A DNA stretch of 64,000 nucleotides from Actinomycetospora lutea (lineage in GTDB: Bacteria > Actinomycetota > Actinomycetes > Mycobacteriales > Pseudonocardiaceae). The stretch lies in assembly GCF_028737205.1 (NCBI RefSeq), contig NZ_JAQZAL010000022.1, forward strand, positions 62,001-126,000, in the 5' to 3' direction. The position numbers were made by a program, and so were the translations under genes. The notes beneath the pieces are model-generated. The model was not told the origin of the DNA, ran no database searches, and saw nothing but the letters and a program-made list of their open reading frames with translations. This document shows, piece by piece, positions 35,351 to 43,546 of this stretch (position 1 is its first letter; every line of letters starts with the position of its first letter).

Positions 35351-35686
35351 TCACTCCGCCCGGGCGAGCTCCCGCGTCTCGACGCGCACGGTCTCCTCGA
35401 CGTAGACGAGGCCGTCGGCGACGGTCACGGCGTGGGTGCGCACGGGCTTCTTCGCCGGCGGGCCGCTCGGCTGCCCGGTGCGCAGGTCGAAGCACGCGGC
35501 GTGCAGCGGGCACTCGACCGCACACCCCTCGAGCCACCCGTCGGACAACGACGCGTCCTGGTGCGTGCAGGTGTCGTCGATCGCATAGAGCTCGCCGTCG
35601 GCGTTGAACACCGCGATGGCCACCGAGCCCTGCACCCGCACCGACTCCCCGACGGGGATGTCGGACAGTTCGCCCACGTAGATCAT
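35351..35686 (-). CDS. Rieske-type [2Fe-2S] ferredoxin of a ring/N-demethylating oxygenase
   Basis: The 111-residue protein has the Rieske cluster motifs CTHQDASLSDG (C-x-H) and CPLHAACFD (C-x2-H), characteristic of soluble oxygenase ferredoxins that carry electrons from a flavin reductase to the terminal Rieske oxygenase. The matching reductase (37373) and oxygenase alpha subunit (38957) lie nearby, separated by a transporter gene. The ATG at 35686 gives MIYVGELSDIPVGESVRVQG. Its upstream region, shared with the divergent MHS carrier, holds the CTGATA motif found at other betaine-pathway promoters. Confidence 0.9.
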   Translation of the reverse strand: MIYVGELSDIPVGESVRVQGSVAIAVFNADGELYAIDDTCTHQDASLSDGWLEGCAVECPLHAACFDLRTGQPSGPPAKKPVRTHAVTVADGLVYVEETVRVETRELARAE

Positions 35687-35813
35687 TCCGGCTCCTGTTG
35701 CGCTATACGCATCGAGTCCTGTCATCCGCAACACGAGCGTGAGGCTTCGGAGGTTCGTCGTCAAGGACTCCGGGCGACGATCCGAGGTTTTACCTTGCGG
35801 CAACAGTCGGGAG

Positions 35814-35838
35814 ACTGATACGTCTCTGATATGTCAGA
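35814..35838. promoter_or_regulatory. CTGATA operator, site A (ferredoxin/carrier gap)
   Basis: TCTGATATGTCAGA (35825-35838) is a palindrome with 5-base arms, preceded by ACTGATACGTC (35814-35824). Related ACTGATATA sequences occur before sdaA/gntR (43486-43499) and before glyA-sox (53504-53517). A shared regulator is inferred, probably the GntR protein at 43547. Confidence 0.6.
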
Positions 35839-35922
35839 AGCGTAGGGTTGGCCCGCTGCCGGAGTGCCACACTGCCCGGCGGGATCGAGCCAGCCACCGC
35901 CGCCGGCCCGGGGAGTGATCAC

Positions 35923-37365
35923 ATGGCCGAGCACGCGCAGCCGCGACGACGCGGCGGCGTGCCACCGGCGATCGAGGGCGAGCACACGATGCGCCGGGCG
36001 ACCGCCGCGGCGGCCATCGGCAACGTCGCCGAGTGGTACGACTTCGGGATCTACTCGTACCTGGCGGGTGCGGTCCTGACCAGGGTGTTCTTCCCCGACG
36101 CGGGCCCGTGGGCGGCCGTGTACGCGCTCGGCGCCTTCGCGGCGGCGTTCCTGGTGCGCCCCCTCGGCGGCCTGTTCTTCGGCCCGCTGGGCGACCGCAT
36201 CGGGCGCACGAAGGTGCTCTCGGTGACCGTGGTGCTGATGGCCGTGGCCACCGTGCTGCTCGGCCTCATCCCGGGCCACGGCGCGATCGGCGCGGCCGCC
36301 CCGACCCTCGTGCTCGTCATGCGCATGTTGCAGGGCTTCTCGGCGGGCGGGGAGTACACCGGCGCGCTCACGATGATCGCCGAGTACGCCCCGGACCGCC
36401 GACGTGGGTTCTTCGGCAGCTGGCTCGAGTTCGGCACCCTCACCGGCTACACGCTCGGTGCGGGGATCAGCGCCGCACTGATCGCCGTGCTCCCCGACGA
36501 GGACCTGCTCACCTGGGGTTGGCGCCTGCCGTTCATGCTCGCCCTGCCGCTGGGCGTCGTGGGCATCTACCTGCGGCTGCGCCTCGAGGACACGCCTGCG
36601 TTCCGCCAGCTCATGGCGCGCTCGCCCGCCCTGGCGACGATGCCGCTGCGCCGCGCCCTGCAGATCCTGTGGGTCCGCTACCGGCGCGCGCTCGCCGTCG
36701 CCGGCGGCCTGGTCGTCGCCTGGAACATCACCAACTACGTCCTGACCAACTACATCCCGGTCTACCTGACGAGCACGCTCGGCGAGCACGGCGAGGCGGG
36801 CACGGAGAAGGCGACGTCGACGGCACTGCAGGTGGTGGTCATGGTGGCGATGCTGCTGGTGGTCACCTCGCTGGGACGGCTCTCCGACCGCATCGGGCGC
36901 CGCCCGGTGCTGCTCGCGGGCAGCCTCGCGCTGGTCGTCGGCGGGCTGCCGGCGGTGTGGCTGCTGCGCCAGGGCCTGCTCGGACAGCTCGGCGGACTCG
37001 CCCTCATCGGCGCGTGCCTGGTCTGCTTCGCGGCGGTCGCCCCGTCCACGCTGCCCGCCCTGTTCCCCACGCTCGTGCGCTACGGCGGGCTCGCGCTGAC
37101 GTTCAACGTGGCGGTCTCGCTGTTCGCGGGCACGGCGCCGACCGTCATCGCCGCGGCGACGACGGCCACCGGGAACCTCGACTGGCCCGGCTACTACCTC
37201 GTCGCCGCGGGCGTCATCGGCGTGGTCAGCGTCGTGTTCCTGACCGAGTCCGCGGGGCGTCCGCTGCCCGGCGCCGCGCCGCTGTCCTCCAGCGCCGACC
37301 TGCCGCCCCCGACGCTCTCGCCCGACGGGGTCCCGCTCGAGCAGCCGCGGGACCCGCGGGACTGA
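35923..37365 (+). CDS. MHS-family MFS transporter (ProP-like), probable betaine/osmolyte carrier
   Basis: The 480-residue protein belongs to the metabolite:H+ symporter family. Its opening AAAIGNVAEWYDFGIYSYLA, the GPLGDRIGRTKVLSVTVVLM loop, MRMLQGFSAGGEYTGALTMI and AEYAP, and the LEDTPAFRQL central loop are diagnostic. ProP-type members import glycine betaine and proline. Given the surrounding betaine oxidation genes, import of betaine or a related methylamine is likely. The ATG at 35923 has GGGGAG upstream. It is divergent from the Rieske ferredoxin. Confidence 0.87.
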   Translation: MAEHAQPRRRGGVPPAIEGEHTMRRATAAAAIGNVAEWYDFGIYSYLAGAVLTRVFFPDAGPWAAVYALGAFAAAFLVRPLGGLFFGPLGDRIGRTKVLSVTVVLMAVATVLLGLIPGHGAIGAAAPTLVLVMRMLQGFSAGGEYTGALTMIAEYAPDRRRGFFGSWLEFGTLTGYTLGAGISAALIAVLPDEDLLTWGWRLPFMLALPLGVVGIYLRLRLEDTPAFRQLMARSPALATMPLRRALQILWVRYRRALAVAGGLVVAWNITNYVLTNYIPVYLTSTLGEHGEAGTEKATSTALQVVVMVAMLLVVTSLGRLSDRIGRRPVLLAGSLALVVGGLPAVWLLRQGLLGQLGGLALIGACLVCFAAVAPSTLPALFPTLVRYGGLALTFNVAVSLFAGTAPTVIAAATTATGNLDWPGYYLVAAGVIGVVSVVFLTESAGRPLPGAAPLSSSADLPPPTLSPDGVPLEQPRDPRD

Positions 37366-37372
37366 GGGACGC

Positions 37373-38578
37373 TCAGGCGGCCGTCGGGCGGCGCAGTTCG
37401 GTGCGGCGCACGCGGCCGAACCGGCGCGGGTCGCCCATCCCGAACACGCCGGTCGTGACGCCCTCGGCGTCGACCCAGCGCGCGACGAAGCGCCCGTCGG
37501 CCGGTTCGCCGTCGACCACCTCGACGCGGTCGTCGGGCGAGGGGTGACCGGCGAGCTGGAGCATGCGCCCGTACTGCTCCGACCACACATAGCCGCTGGG
37601 GCGGAAGACCGCCCCTGGACGACCTGTGCGGCCCGCGAGCAGGTTGGCGGCGGCGACGGCGGCCTGCTCGCCGGCGCTCGTCCAGTGCTCGTGGCGGTGT
37701 CCCCGCCCCGGCCCGCCCGTGCCGCCCCAGCGGGCGACGTCGCCGACGGCGACCACGTTCGGCAGGTCGGTGACCATCCCGGCGTCGGTGCACACCCCGT
37801 TGTCGACACGCAGCCCGGAACCGTCGAGCCATCCGGTGTTCGGCGTGATGCCGATGCCGACGACCACGACGTCCGCCTTGACGGTCGTGCCGTCGCCGAG
37901 CTCGACGCCGACCACGCGGCGCGCGTCCCCGGCCGGCACCGTCGCGAGGCCCGCCACCGCGGTGCTCGGGCGCAGGTCGGTGCCGTGCTCGGCGTGCAGG
38001 TCGACGCAGCTGCGCGCGATGCGCGGCCCCAGGACCGGCGCCAGCGGCAGCGGCAGCCCGTCGAGGACGGTGACCTCGAGGCCCATCGCGCGGCAGGTGG
38101 ACGCGACCTCGGCCCCGATGAATCCGCCGCCGACGATCGCGACGCGCGGCGCGCCGTCCCGCAGCGCGCGGCGGAGCGCGAGCGCGTCGTCCAGCGTGCG
38201 GAGCGTGTGCACGCCCTCGACGCCCGCGCTGCCGGGGAGCCGGCGGGCGCTGCCCCCGGTGGCGACGACGACGCCGTCGGTGGCCACGTCGGTGCCGTCG
38301 GCGAGCACGACCCGGCCGCCCGCCGGGTCGAGGCGGGCGGCGCTGACCCCGAGCCGCAGGTCGAGGTCCAGCTCGGCCTCGTCCTCGTCGTCGAGCAGGC
38401 CGATCGCGTCGAGGTCGGCGCTGCCGTCGAGGAACGCCTTCGACAGCGGGGGCCGGTCGTAGGGCCGGTGGGCGTCGTCGCCGAGCAGGACGAGCCGGCC
38501 GTCGTACCCGGCGGCGCGCAGCGCCTCGGCGGAGCGGACGCCGGCGACCGAACCGCCGACGATCGTGATGGTGTGCAT
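37373..38578 (-). CDS. Ferredoxin reductase (FAD/NADH) of the Rieske oxygenase system
   Basis: The 401-residue flavoprotein has an N-terminal FAD-binding fold (TITIVGGSVAGVRSAEALRA), RPYDRPPLSKAFLDG, a central NAD-binding fold (VAIVGGGFIGAEVASTCRAM), and VVAVGDVARW then HEHWTSAGEQAAVAAANLL. This is the pattern of oxygenase-coupled ferredoxin reductases. It should pass electrons from NADH to the Rieske ferredoxin at 35351. The ATG at 38578 has GGGAGG upstream. The divergent gap to the oxygenase gene contains two long inverted repeats, so reductase and oxygenase are probably co-regulated. Confidence 0.92.
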   Translation of the reverse strand: MHTITIVGGSVAGVRSAEALRAAGYDGRLVLLGDDAHRPYDRPPLSKAFLDGSADLDAIGLLDDEDEAELDLDLRLGVSAARLDPAGGRVVLADGTDVATDGVVVATGGSARRLPGSAGVEGVHTLRTLDDALALRRALRDGAPRVAIVGGGFIGAEVASTCRAMGLEVTVLDGLPLPLAPVLGPRIARSCVDLHAEHGTDLRPSTAVAGLATVPAGDARRVVGVELGDGTTVKADVVVVGIGITPNTGWLDGSGLRVDNGVCTDAGMVTDLPNVVAVGDVARWGGTGGPGRGHRHEHWTSAGEQAAVAAANLLAGRTGRPGAVFRPSGYVWSEQYGRMLQLAGHPSPDDRVEVVDGEPADGRFVARWVDAEGVTTGVFGMGDPRRFGRVRRTELRRPTAA

Positions 38579-38646
38579 GGGGCCTCCCGTGGGCCTCGAC
38601 GAGGGGGACGGACCGGCGATGGGGACACCCCACGATCTGGAGCGAT

Positions 38647-38686
38647 GAGTTGCGCACTGCGAGACACGATGCTCACTGCGCAACTC
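38647..38686. promoter_or_regulatory. Inverted-repeat operator 1, reductase–oxygenase gap (IclR-type)
   Basis: Perfect 10-base arms GAGTTGCGCA and TGCGCAACTC enclose 20 bases, forming a 40-base element. A second element with the same TTGCGC…GCGCAA ends lies at 38809-38844. Size and spacing suit a tetrameric IclR regulator; the IclR gene at 40332 is the likely cognate. Confidence 0.65.
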
Positions 38687-38775
38687 AAGACCGTGGGAGA
38701 AGTGAACGGCCTTGTCAAGAGGGGTCCGGACAGCGCCTGTGACGCACACCCGCGCGAAGTCGCCCGCGCGCTCTC

Positions 38776-38781
38776 TTGACA
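38776..38781 (+). promoter_or_regulatory. Candidate -35 element for the oxygenase operon
   Basis: TTGACA at 38776-38781 lies 28 bases before operator 2. No clear TANNNT -10 is placed correctly, so the promoter is weak or needs activation. This call is tentative. Confidence 0.3.
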
Positions 38782-38808
38782 CGGGACCTCGCGGTCGTCG
38801 ACCGTGGT

Positions 38809-38844
38809 GTTGCGCATGACGGATCGTGTTCCTCATAGCGCAAC
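38809..38844. promoter_or_regulatory. Inverted-repeat operator 2, reductase–oxygenase gap (IclR-type)
   Basis: Arms GTTGCGCATGA and TCATAGCGCAAC, symmetric apart from one extra A, enclose 13 bases. It lies about 110 bases upstream of the oxygenase ATG and shares outer arms with operator 1. Confidence 0.65.
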
Positions 38845-38956
38845 TCAACGGCGAGTCGGCGTCAGGCCGCCGGTTCGCTCCCACATCGGGTCGCGGCCGC
38901 TCCGCCGGTCGGACGACGCCCCTCCCCCGCCGGCGTACCTCGAGGAGCACGGATTC

Positions 38957-40102
38957 ATGACCACCGGAGAGATCGCACCGGAGATCGCGACGCCGGGCCT
39001 GCCGGCGAGCCTGCGCGGCACGCTGCCGGGCCGCTACTACACCGACCCCACGATCTTCGCGGCCGAGCAGGCCCTCATCTTCGAGACCGGCTGGTTCTGC
39101 GCGGTGCTCGCCGCCGACCTGGCCGCGGCCGGCGACTTCGAGACCGTGCAGATCGGGCGCGAGAGCGTGATCGTCGCGCGCGGCCGCGACGGCGCCGTCA
39201 ACGCCTACCTCAACGTCTGCCGCCACCGCGGGGCGCGGATCTGCACCGAGGACAAGGGCAGCGTGCGGCGCTCCTTCCAGTGCCCGTACCACGCGTGGAC
39301 CTACGGCCTCGACGGCAAGCTGATCTCCGCCCCGAACATCGGGGAGATGCCCGACATCGACCGGGTCGAGTACGGGCTGAACCGCGTGCACGTGCGCGAG
39401 TGGCTCGGCTACGTGTGGCTCTGCCTGGCCGAGGAGCCGCCCCCGTTCGAGGACACGGTGATCGGCGACGTCGCGGCCCGGCTCGGGTCGCCGGACGCGA
39501 TCGTCGGCTACCAGGTCGCCGACCTGAAGCTGGGCCGGCGCATCTCGTACGACGTCCGGGCGAACTGGAAGCAGATCGTCGAGAACTTCATGGAGTGCTA
39601 CCACTGCGGGACGATCCACCCGGAGCTCACCGAGGTGCTGCCGGAGTTCGCGAACGGTCTCGCGGCGCAGTACTTCGTCGGGCACGGCGCCGAGTTCGGC
39701 GAGGAGGTCGCCGGGTTCACCGTCGACGGCTCCGAGGGCCTCGAGCGCATCCCCGGGGTGGCCGAGGACCAGGACCGGCGCTACTACGCCATCACCGTGC
39801 GCCCGCAGGTGTTCATCAACCTCGTGCCCGACCACGTGGTGTTCCACCGCATGTTCCCGCTCACTGCGGAGCGCACGCTGGTGCTCTGCGACTGGCTGTA
39901 CCTGCCCGAGGTCGTCGACTCCGGGGCGGACATCGACCGCTCCGTCGAGCTGTTCCACCGCGTCAACCAGCAGGACTTCGACGCCTGCGAGCGCTGCCAG
40001 GTCTCGATGGACTCGCGCTCCTACGCCCGCGGCGGCGTCCTCGTGCCCAGCGAGCACCACATCGGCGAGTTCCACGACTGGGTCGCCCGGCGCGTCGGCT
40101 GA
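38957..40102 (+). CDS. gbcA: Rieske oxygenase alpha subunit, probable glycine betaine monooxygenase (GbcA-like)
   Basis: The 381-residue protein has a Rieske centre (CRHRGARICTE and CPYHAWTYG) and a mononuclear iron site (NFMECYHCGTIHPEL, with a later Asp in QQDFDACERCQ). Overall layout resembles GbcA, which removes one methyl group from glycine betaine as formaldehyde, leaving dimethylglycine. Stachydrine or carnitine oxygenases are relatives. The clustered genes for dimethylglycine, sarcosine, glycine and serine breakdown point to betaine. The reductase and ferredoxin are separate proteins here, unlike the fused GbcB partner in Pseudomonas. Confidence 0.85.
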   Translation: MTTGEIAPEIATPGLPASLRGTLPGRYYTDPTIFAAEQALIFETGWFCAVLAADLAAAGDFETVQIGRESVIVARGRDGAVNAYLNVCRHRGARICTEDKGSVRRSFQCPYHAWTYGLDGKLISAPNIGEMPDIDRVEYGLNRVHVREWLGYVWLCLAEEPPPFEDTVIGDVAARLGSPDAIVGYQVADLKLGRRISYDVRANWKQIVENFMECYHCGTIHPELTEVLPEFANGLAAQYFVGHGAEFGEEVAGFTVDGSEGLERIPGVAEDQDRRYYAITVRPQVFINLVPDHVVFHRMFPLTAERTLVLCDWLYLPEVVDSGADIDRSVELFHRVNQQDFDACERCQVSMDSRSYARGGVLVPSEHHIGEFHDWVARRVG

Positions 40103-40129
40103 CCCACCCCGAGTCCCCAGGAGACCACC

Positions 40130-40321
40130 ATGTCCATCACCCCCGAGAACCGCGGCCCGTCCGGCGACGGCGTCTCCACCGAGCGGTACCGCGACGCCTT
40201 CCGCGTGGCCGACGAGCTGGCGGTGCACGGCAGCGACTGCGTCTGCCCGACCTGCGCCGCGCGCCTCCCCGGACTCCTCGCCGAGCTCGCCGAGGCCATC
40301 CGCCGGGACTCCTCGGACTGA
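40130..40321 (+). CDS. Small Cys-rich protein in the betaine operon, 63 residues
   Basis: The ATG at 40130 has a strong ribosome binding site (CAGGAGACCACC). The product has a polar N-terminus, Cys37, Cys39 and Cys42 in DCVCPTCAARLPG, and an acidic amphipathic C-terminal helix. It lies 27 bases after the oxygenase gene and 10 before the iclR gene on the same strand, so it is likely co-expressed. The CxCxxC motif could bind metal. I do not recognise the family. A role as accessory to the Rieske oxygenase is speculation. Confidence 0.6.
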   Translation: MSITPENRGPSGDGVSTERYRDAFRVADELAVHGSDCVCPTCAARLPGLLAELAEAIRRDSSD

Positions 40322-40331
40322 CGTCGCCGCC

Positions 40332-41102
40332 ATGGCAGCCACCGAGGGTTCCGCCGTCCAGTCGGTCGACCGCGCGATCACGATCCTGGAGATGGTCGCG
40401 GCGCGCGGCGAGCTCGGGATCACCGAGATCGCCGAGGAGCTCGACGTGCACAAGTCCACGGCGTGCCGGCTCGTGGCCGCGCTCCAGCAGCGCCACCTGC
40501 TCGAGCAGCTCGGCGAGCGCGGGAAGTACGCGCTGAGCTTCGGCGTCGTGCGCCTGGCGGCGGCCACCACGGCCCGTCTCGACGTCGCGCGCCTCGGGCA
40601 GCCCATCTGCCAGCAGCTGGCCGAGAGCCTGGGCGAGACCGTCAACATCGCCGTCACCGACGGCGAGGCCGGCATCACCGTCGCCCAGGAGTACGGGACG
40701 GCGGCGATCACCTCGCAGAACTGGGTCGGGCGACGCAGCCCCCTGCACGCCACCGGGGCGGGCAAGGTCCTGCTCGCGTGGATGCCCGAGGACGAGCGCC
40801 GCCCGGTCCTGCGGCGGCGCCTGACCCGCTACACCGACGACACCATCGTCGAGACCGCGGTGCTGCGCAACGAGCTGGCGCGCGTCCTCGACGAGGGGCA
40901 CGCCCGCTCGTTCGAGGAGCTCGAGGTCGGCATGCACGCCGTCGCCGTGCCGGTGTTCTCCGCCGACGGCAGCGTCGGCTCGGCGCTGTCGGCCACCGGC
41001 CCCGCCTACCGGCTGCCCCGCCGGCGCGCCCGGGCCATCGTCACCGACCTGCGCGACGGCGCGGCGGAGCTGTCGGCGAAGCTCGGCTTCCGCGGGGAGT
41101 AG
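40332..41102 (+). CDS. IclR family transcriptional regulator
   Basis: The 256-residue protein starts with an IclR winged helix (AVQSVDRAITILEMVAARGE, then ITEIAEELDVHKSTACRLVA) and has the effector domain (LGETVNIAVTDGEAGITVAQ, LHATGAGKVLLAWMPE, GMHAVAVPVFSADG). It lies downstream of the oxygenase and the 63-residue gene in the same direction, and is probably in their operon. It is the likely binder of the two TTGCGC…GCGCAA repeats upstream of the oxygenase. Confidence 0.9.
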   Translation: MAATEGSAVQSVDRAITILEMVAARGELGITEIAEELDVHKSTACRLVAALQQRHLLEQLGERGKYALSFGVVRLAAATTARLDVARLGQPICQQLAESLGETVNIAVTDGEAGITVAQEYGTAAITSQNWVGRRSPLHATGAGKVLLAWMPEDERRPVLRRRLTRYTDDTIVETAVLRNELARVLDEGHARSFEELEVGMHAVAVPVFSADGSVGSALSATGPAYRLPRRRARAIVTDLRDGAAELSAKLGFRGE

Positions 41103-41148
41103 GCGCGCGCGTCGCCACCGGCGCGCCGCGACCGTCGGCGCGCGTCCC

Positions 41149-41200
41149 GGCGGAGGGCACCCCTCGCCCGTCTACCCGACGAACGGTGCCCTTCGCTCAG
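41149..41200. repeat. R3 hairpin repeat, copy 2 (terminator-like)
   Basis: Inverted arms GGAGGGCACC and GGTGCCCTTCGC lie between the convergent iclR and purU genes. The flanks (CGGCGnAGGGC, CCCTTCGCTCAG) match copy 1 at 35195-35246. A transcription terminator is likely. Confidence 0.55.
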
Positions 41201-41216
41201 GACACCGGGCCGGGCG

Positions 41217-42065
41217 TCAGCGGAAGACCACCGTGCGGTGGCCGTCGACCAGCACCCGGCGCTCGCAGTGCCAGCGCACCGCCCGCGAGAGGGCCAGCGC
41301 CTCGGCGTCGCGGCCCACGGTCTGCAGGGCGCGCGGGTCGTAGGAGTGGTCGATGCGCACGACCTCCTGCTCGATGATCGGGCCCTCGTCGAGGTCGGCG
41401 GTGACGTAGTGCGCGGTGGCGCCGACGAACTTGACGCCGCGGTCGTAGGCCTGGTGGTAGGGCTTGGCGCCGGCGAAGCCGGGCAGGAACGAGTGGTGGA
41501 TGTTGATCGCCCGGCCGCGCAGGGCCGCGCAGGTGCGGTCGGAGAGGACCTGCATGTAGCGGGCGAGCACCACCAGCTCGGCGTCGAGCTCGTCGACGAT
41601 CCGCAGCATCGCGGCCTCGGCGTCGGGCTTCGTCGACGGCGTGACCGGCACGTGGAAGTACGGCAGGCCGGCGGACTCGGCCATCGGGCGCAGGGTCTCG
41701 TGGTTGCTCACGACGCCCACGAGCTGCGCGCCGAGGCTGCCCGAGCGCCAGCGGAAGAGCAGGTCGTTGAGGCAGTGCCCCGACGTGGAGACCATGACGA
41801 GCACGCGGGGCTCGTCCAGCCGGTGGAACGCGTGCTCCATCGCGAACGCCTCGGCCACCGGCGCGAAGCCCGCCGAGAGCGCCTCGAGGTCGGTGCCCGC
41901 GGGCGCGGCGACGCGCGTGCGCAGGAACAGGCGCCCGCTCACGGGGTCGTCGAACTGCTGGTGCTCGACGATGTCACCGCCGTGCGCGGCGAGGTGGCTG
42001 CTGACGGCCCGGACGATGCCGCTGCGGTTGGGGCAGCTCAGGGTCAGGACGAAGGACTGGCTCAC
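41217..42065 (-). CDS. purU: Formyltetrahydrofolate deformylase
   Basis: PurU hydrolyses 10-formyl-tetrahydrofolate to formate and free THF. The 282-residue protein has an N-terminal ACT domain (FVLTLSCPNRSGIVRAVSSH) and a catalytic formyltransferase-like domain with INIHHSFLPGFAGAKPYHQA, GATAHYVTADLDEGPII (catalytic His and Asp) and the SNHE loop. In this cluster it would regenerate THF from the one-carbon units released by dimethylglycine and sarcosine oxidation. It starts 13 bases after the sdaA stop on the same strand. Confidence 0.95.
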   Translation of the reverse strand: MSQSFVLTLSCPNRSGIVRAVSSHLAAHGGDIVEHQQFDDPVSGRLFLRTRVAAPAGTDLEALSAGFAPVAEAFAMEHAFHRLDEPRVLVMVSTSGHCLNDLLFRWRSGSLGAQLVGVVSNHETLRPMAESAGLPYFHVPVTPSTKPDAEAAMLRIVDELDAELVVLARYMQVLSDRTCAALRGRAINIHHSFLPGFAGAKPYHQAYDRGVKFVGATAHYVTADLDEGPIIEQEVVRIDHSYDPRALQTVGRDAEALALSRAVRWHCERRVLVDGHRTVVFR

Positions 42066-42078
42066 GATGCGGTTCCCG

Positions 42079-43443
42079 TCAGCACTCGACGACGTTGAGA
42101 GCGAGCCCGCCGCGGGCCGTCTCCTTGTACTTGACCTTCATGTCGGCACCCGTCTCGCGCATCGTCTTGATGGCCTTGTCGAGCGAGACGTGGTGGATGC
42201 CGTCCCCGCGCACCGCCATCCGCGCGGCGGTGATCGCCTTGACCGACGCGACGGCGTTGCGCTCGATGCAGGGGATCTGCACGAGCCCGCCGACGGGGTC
42301 GCAGGTCAGGCCGAGGTTGTGCTCGATGCCGATCTCGGCGGCGTTCTCGACCTGCTCGGGCGAGCCCCCGAGCAGCTCCGCGAAGCCGGCGGCGGCCATC
42401 GAGCACGCCGAGCCGACCTCGCCCTGGCAGCCGACCTCGGCGCCCGAGATGGACGCGTTGCGCTTGAACAGCAGCCCGACCGCGCCCGCGGTGAGCAGGA
42501 AGCGCACGGCGGCGTCGTCGTCGAACGCCGGGAGCGACCGCGCCGCGTGGTGCAGCACCGCCGGCACGATCCCCGCCGCGCCGTTGGTGGGCGCGGTGAC
42601 GACGCGCCCGCCGGCGGCGTTCTCCTCGTTGACCGCGAGCGCGTCGAGCGTCACGCGGTCCATGTCGGTGCAGCCCGCGCCCTCGGCGTCGAGGCGACGG
42701 CGCAGGTCGGGCGCGCGCCGGCGGACCTTCAGGCCGCCGGGGAGCACGCCCCCGGTGGAGCAGCCGCGCTCGACGCACGCGCGCATCACCGACCAGAGGT
42801 GCAGCAGCCCGGCGCGGGTCTCCGCCTCGGGGCGCCAGGCCCGCTCGTTGGCGAGCACCACGTCGCTGATCCGCAGCCCGTGGGTGCGCGCGATCGCGAC
42901 GAGCTCGTCGCCGGTGCCGAACGGGTGGCGCTCGGGCGTCGCGTCCTCGCGCAGCACGGGCTCGCCGGTCTCGTCCTCGTCGAGGACGAAGCCGCCGCCC
43001 ACCGAGTAGTACTCGCGGCGCTCCAGCCGGCGGCCCGCCGCGTCGTGCGCGGTGAAGACCATGCCGTTGCTGTGGAAGGGCAGGCGCTTGGTCCGGTGGA
43101 GCACGACGTCGTCGTCGACCGAGAAGTCGACCACCTGCTTGCCGGCCAGCGCGATGCGGCGCTCGGTCCGGGCCGCGGCGACCAGCGGGCCGGCCTCCAC
43201 CGGGTCGACCAGGTGGGGCTGCTCGCCGCACAGGCCGAGGACGACCGCCGCGACGCTGCCGTGGCCGTGGCCCGTCGCGCCGAGCGAGCCGAACAGCTCG
43301 CACCGCACCGACGCGACGTCGTGCAGGCGCTCGGACTCGTGGAGGCGCGCGACGAACAGGAACGCGGCGCGCATCGGGCCCACCGTGTGCGAGCTGGACG
43401 GACCGATCCCGACCTTGAAGAGGTCGAACACCGAGATGGCCAC
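42079..43443 (-). CDS. sdaA: L-serine ammonia-lyase (single-chain, iron–sulfur)
   Basis: This enzyme converts L-serine to pyruvate and ammonia. The 454-residue protein begins [20 protein letters not shown], the typical SdaA start, with an N-terminal beta domain and a C-terminal alpha domain. The latter contains cysteines in [28 protein letters not shown] and [20 protein letters not shown] for the 4Fe-4S cluster. It catalyses the last step of betaine carbon flow to pyruvate and is probably co-transcribed with purU. The upstream gap shared with gntR carries the CTGATA motif. Confidence 0.95.
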   Translation of the reverse strand: MAISVFDLFKVGIGPSSSHTVGPMRAAFLFVARLHESERLHDVASVRCELFGSLGATGHGHGSVAAVVLGLCGEQPHLVDPVEAGPLVAAARTERRIALAGKQVVDFSVDDDVVLHRTKRLPFHSNGMVFTAHDAAGRRLERREYYSVGGGFVLDEDETGEPVLREDATPERHPFGTGDELVAIARTHGLRISDVVLANERAWRPEAETRAGLLHLWSVMRACVERGCSTGGVLPGGLKVRRRAPDLRRRLDAEGAGCTDMDRVTLDALAVNEENAAGGRVVTAPTNGAAGIVPAVLHHAARSLPAFDDDAAVRFLLTAGAVGLLFKRNASISGAEVGCQGEVGSACSMAAAGFAELLGGSPEQVENAAEIGIEHNLGLTCDPVGGLVQIPCIERNAVASVKAITAARMAVRGDGIHHVSLDKAIKTMRETGADMKVKYKETARGGLALNVVEC

Positions 43444-43485
43444 GGGACACCCCCCAGGAGGCCGTGTCGGGCGTTTGATGTTGAG

Positions 43486-43499
43486 TTAGTATATCAGTA
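43486..43499. promoter_or_regulatory. CTGATA operator, site B (sdaA–gntR gap)
   Basis: On the minus strand this reads TACTGATATACTAA, an imperfect dyad matching the ACTGATATA half of sites A and C. It lies 43 bases before the sdaA ATG and 48 before the gntR ATG, fitting autoregulation. Confidence 0.55.
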
Positions 43500-43546
43500 T
43501 CGGTCGACAGAGAGAAGGAGTGCGTGCCTTGTTGTACGCTCCGTGC

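Noticed and set aside
38579-38956. Possible small gene in the 378-base gap upstream of the oxygenase
   Set aside because: The sequence is dominated by two inverted repeats and lacks a frame with a ribosome binding site; a regulatory region is the better reading.
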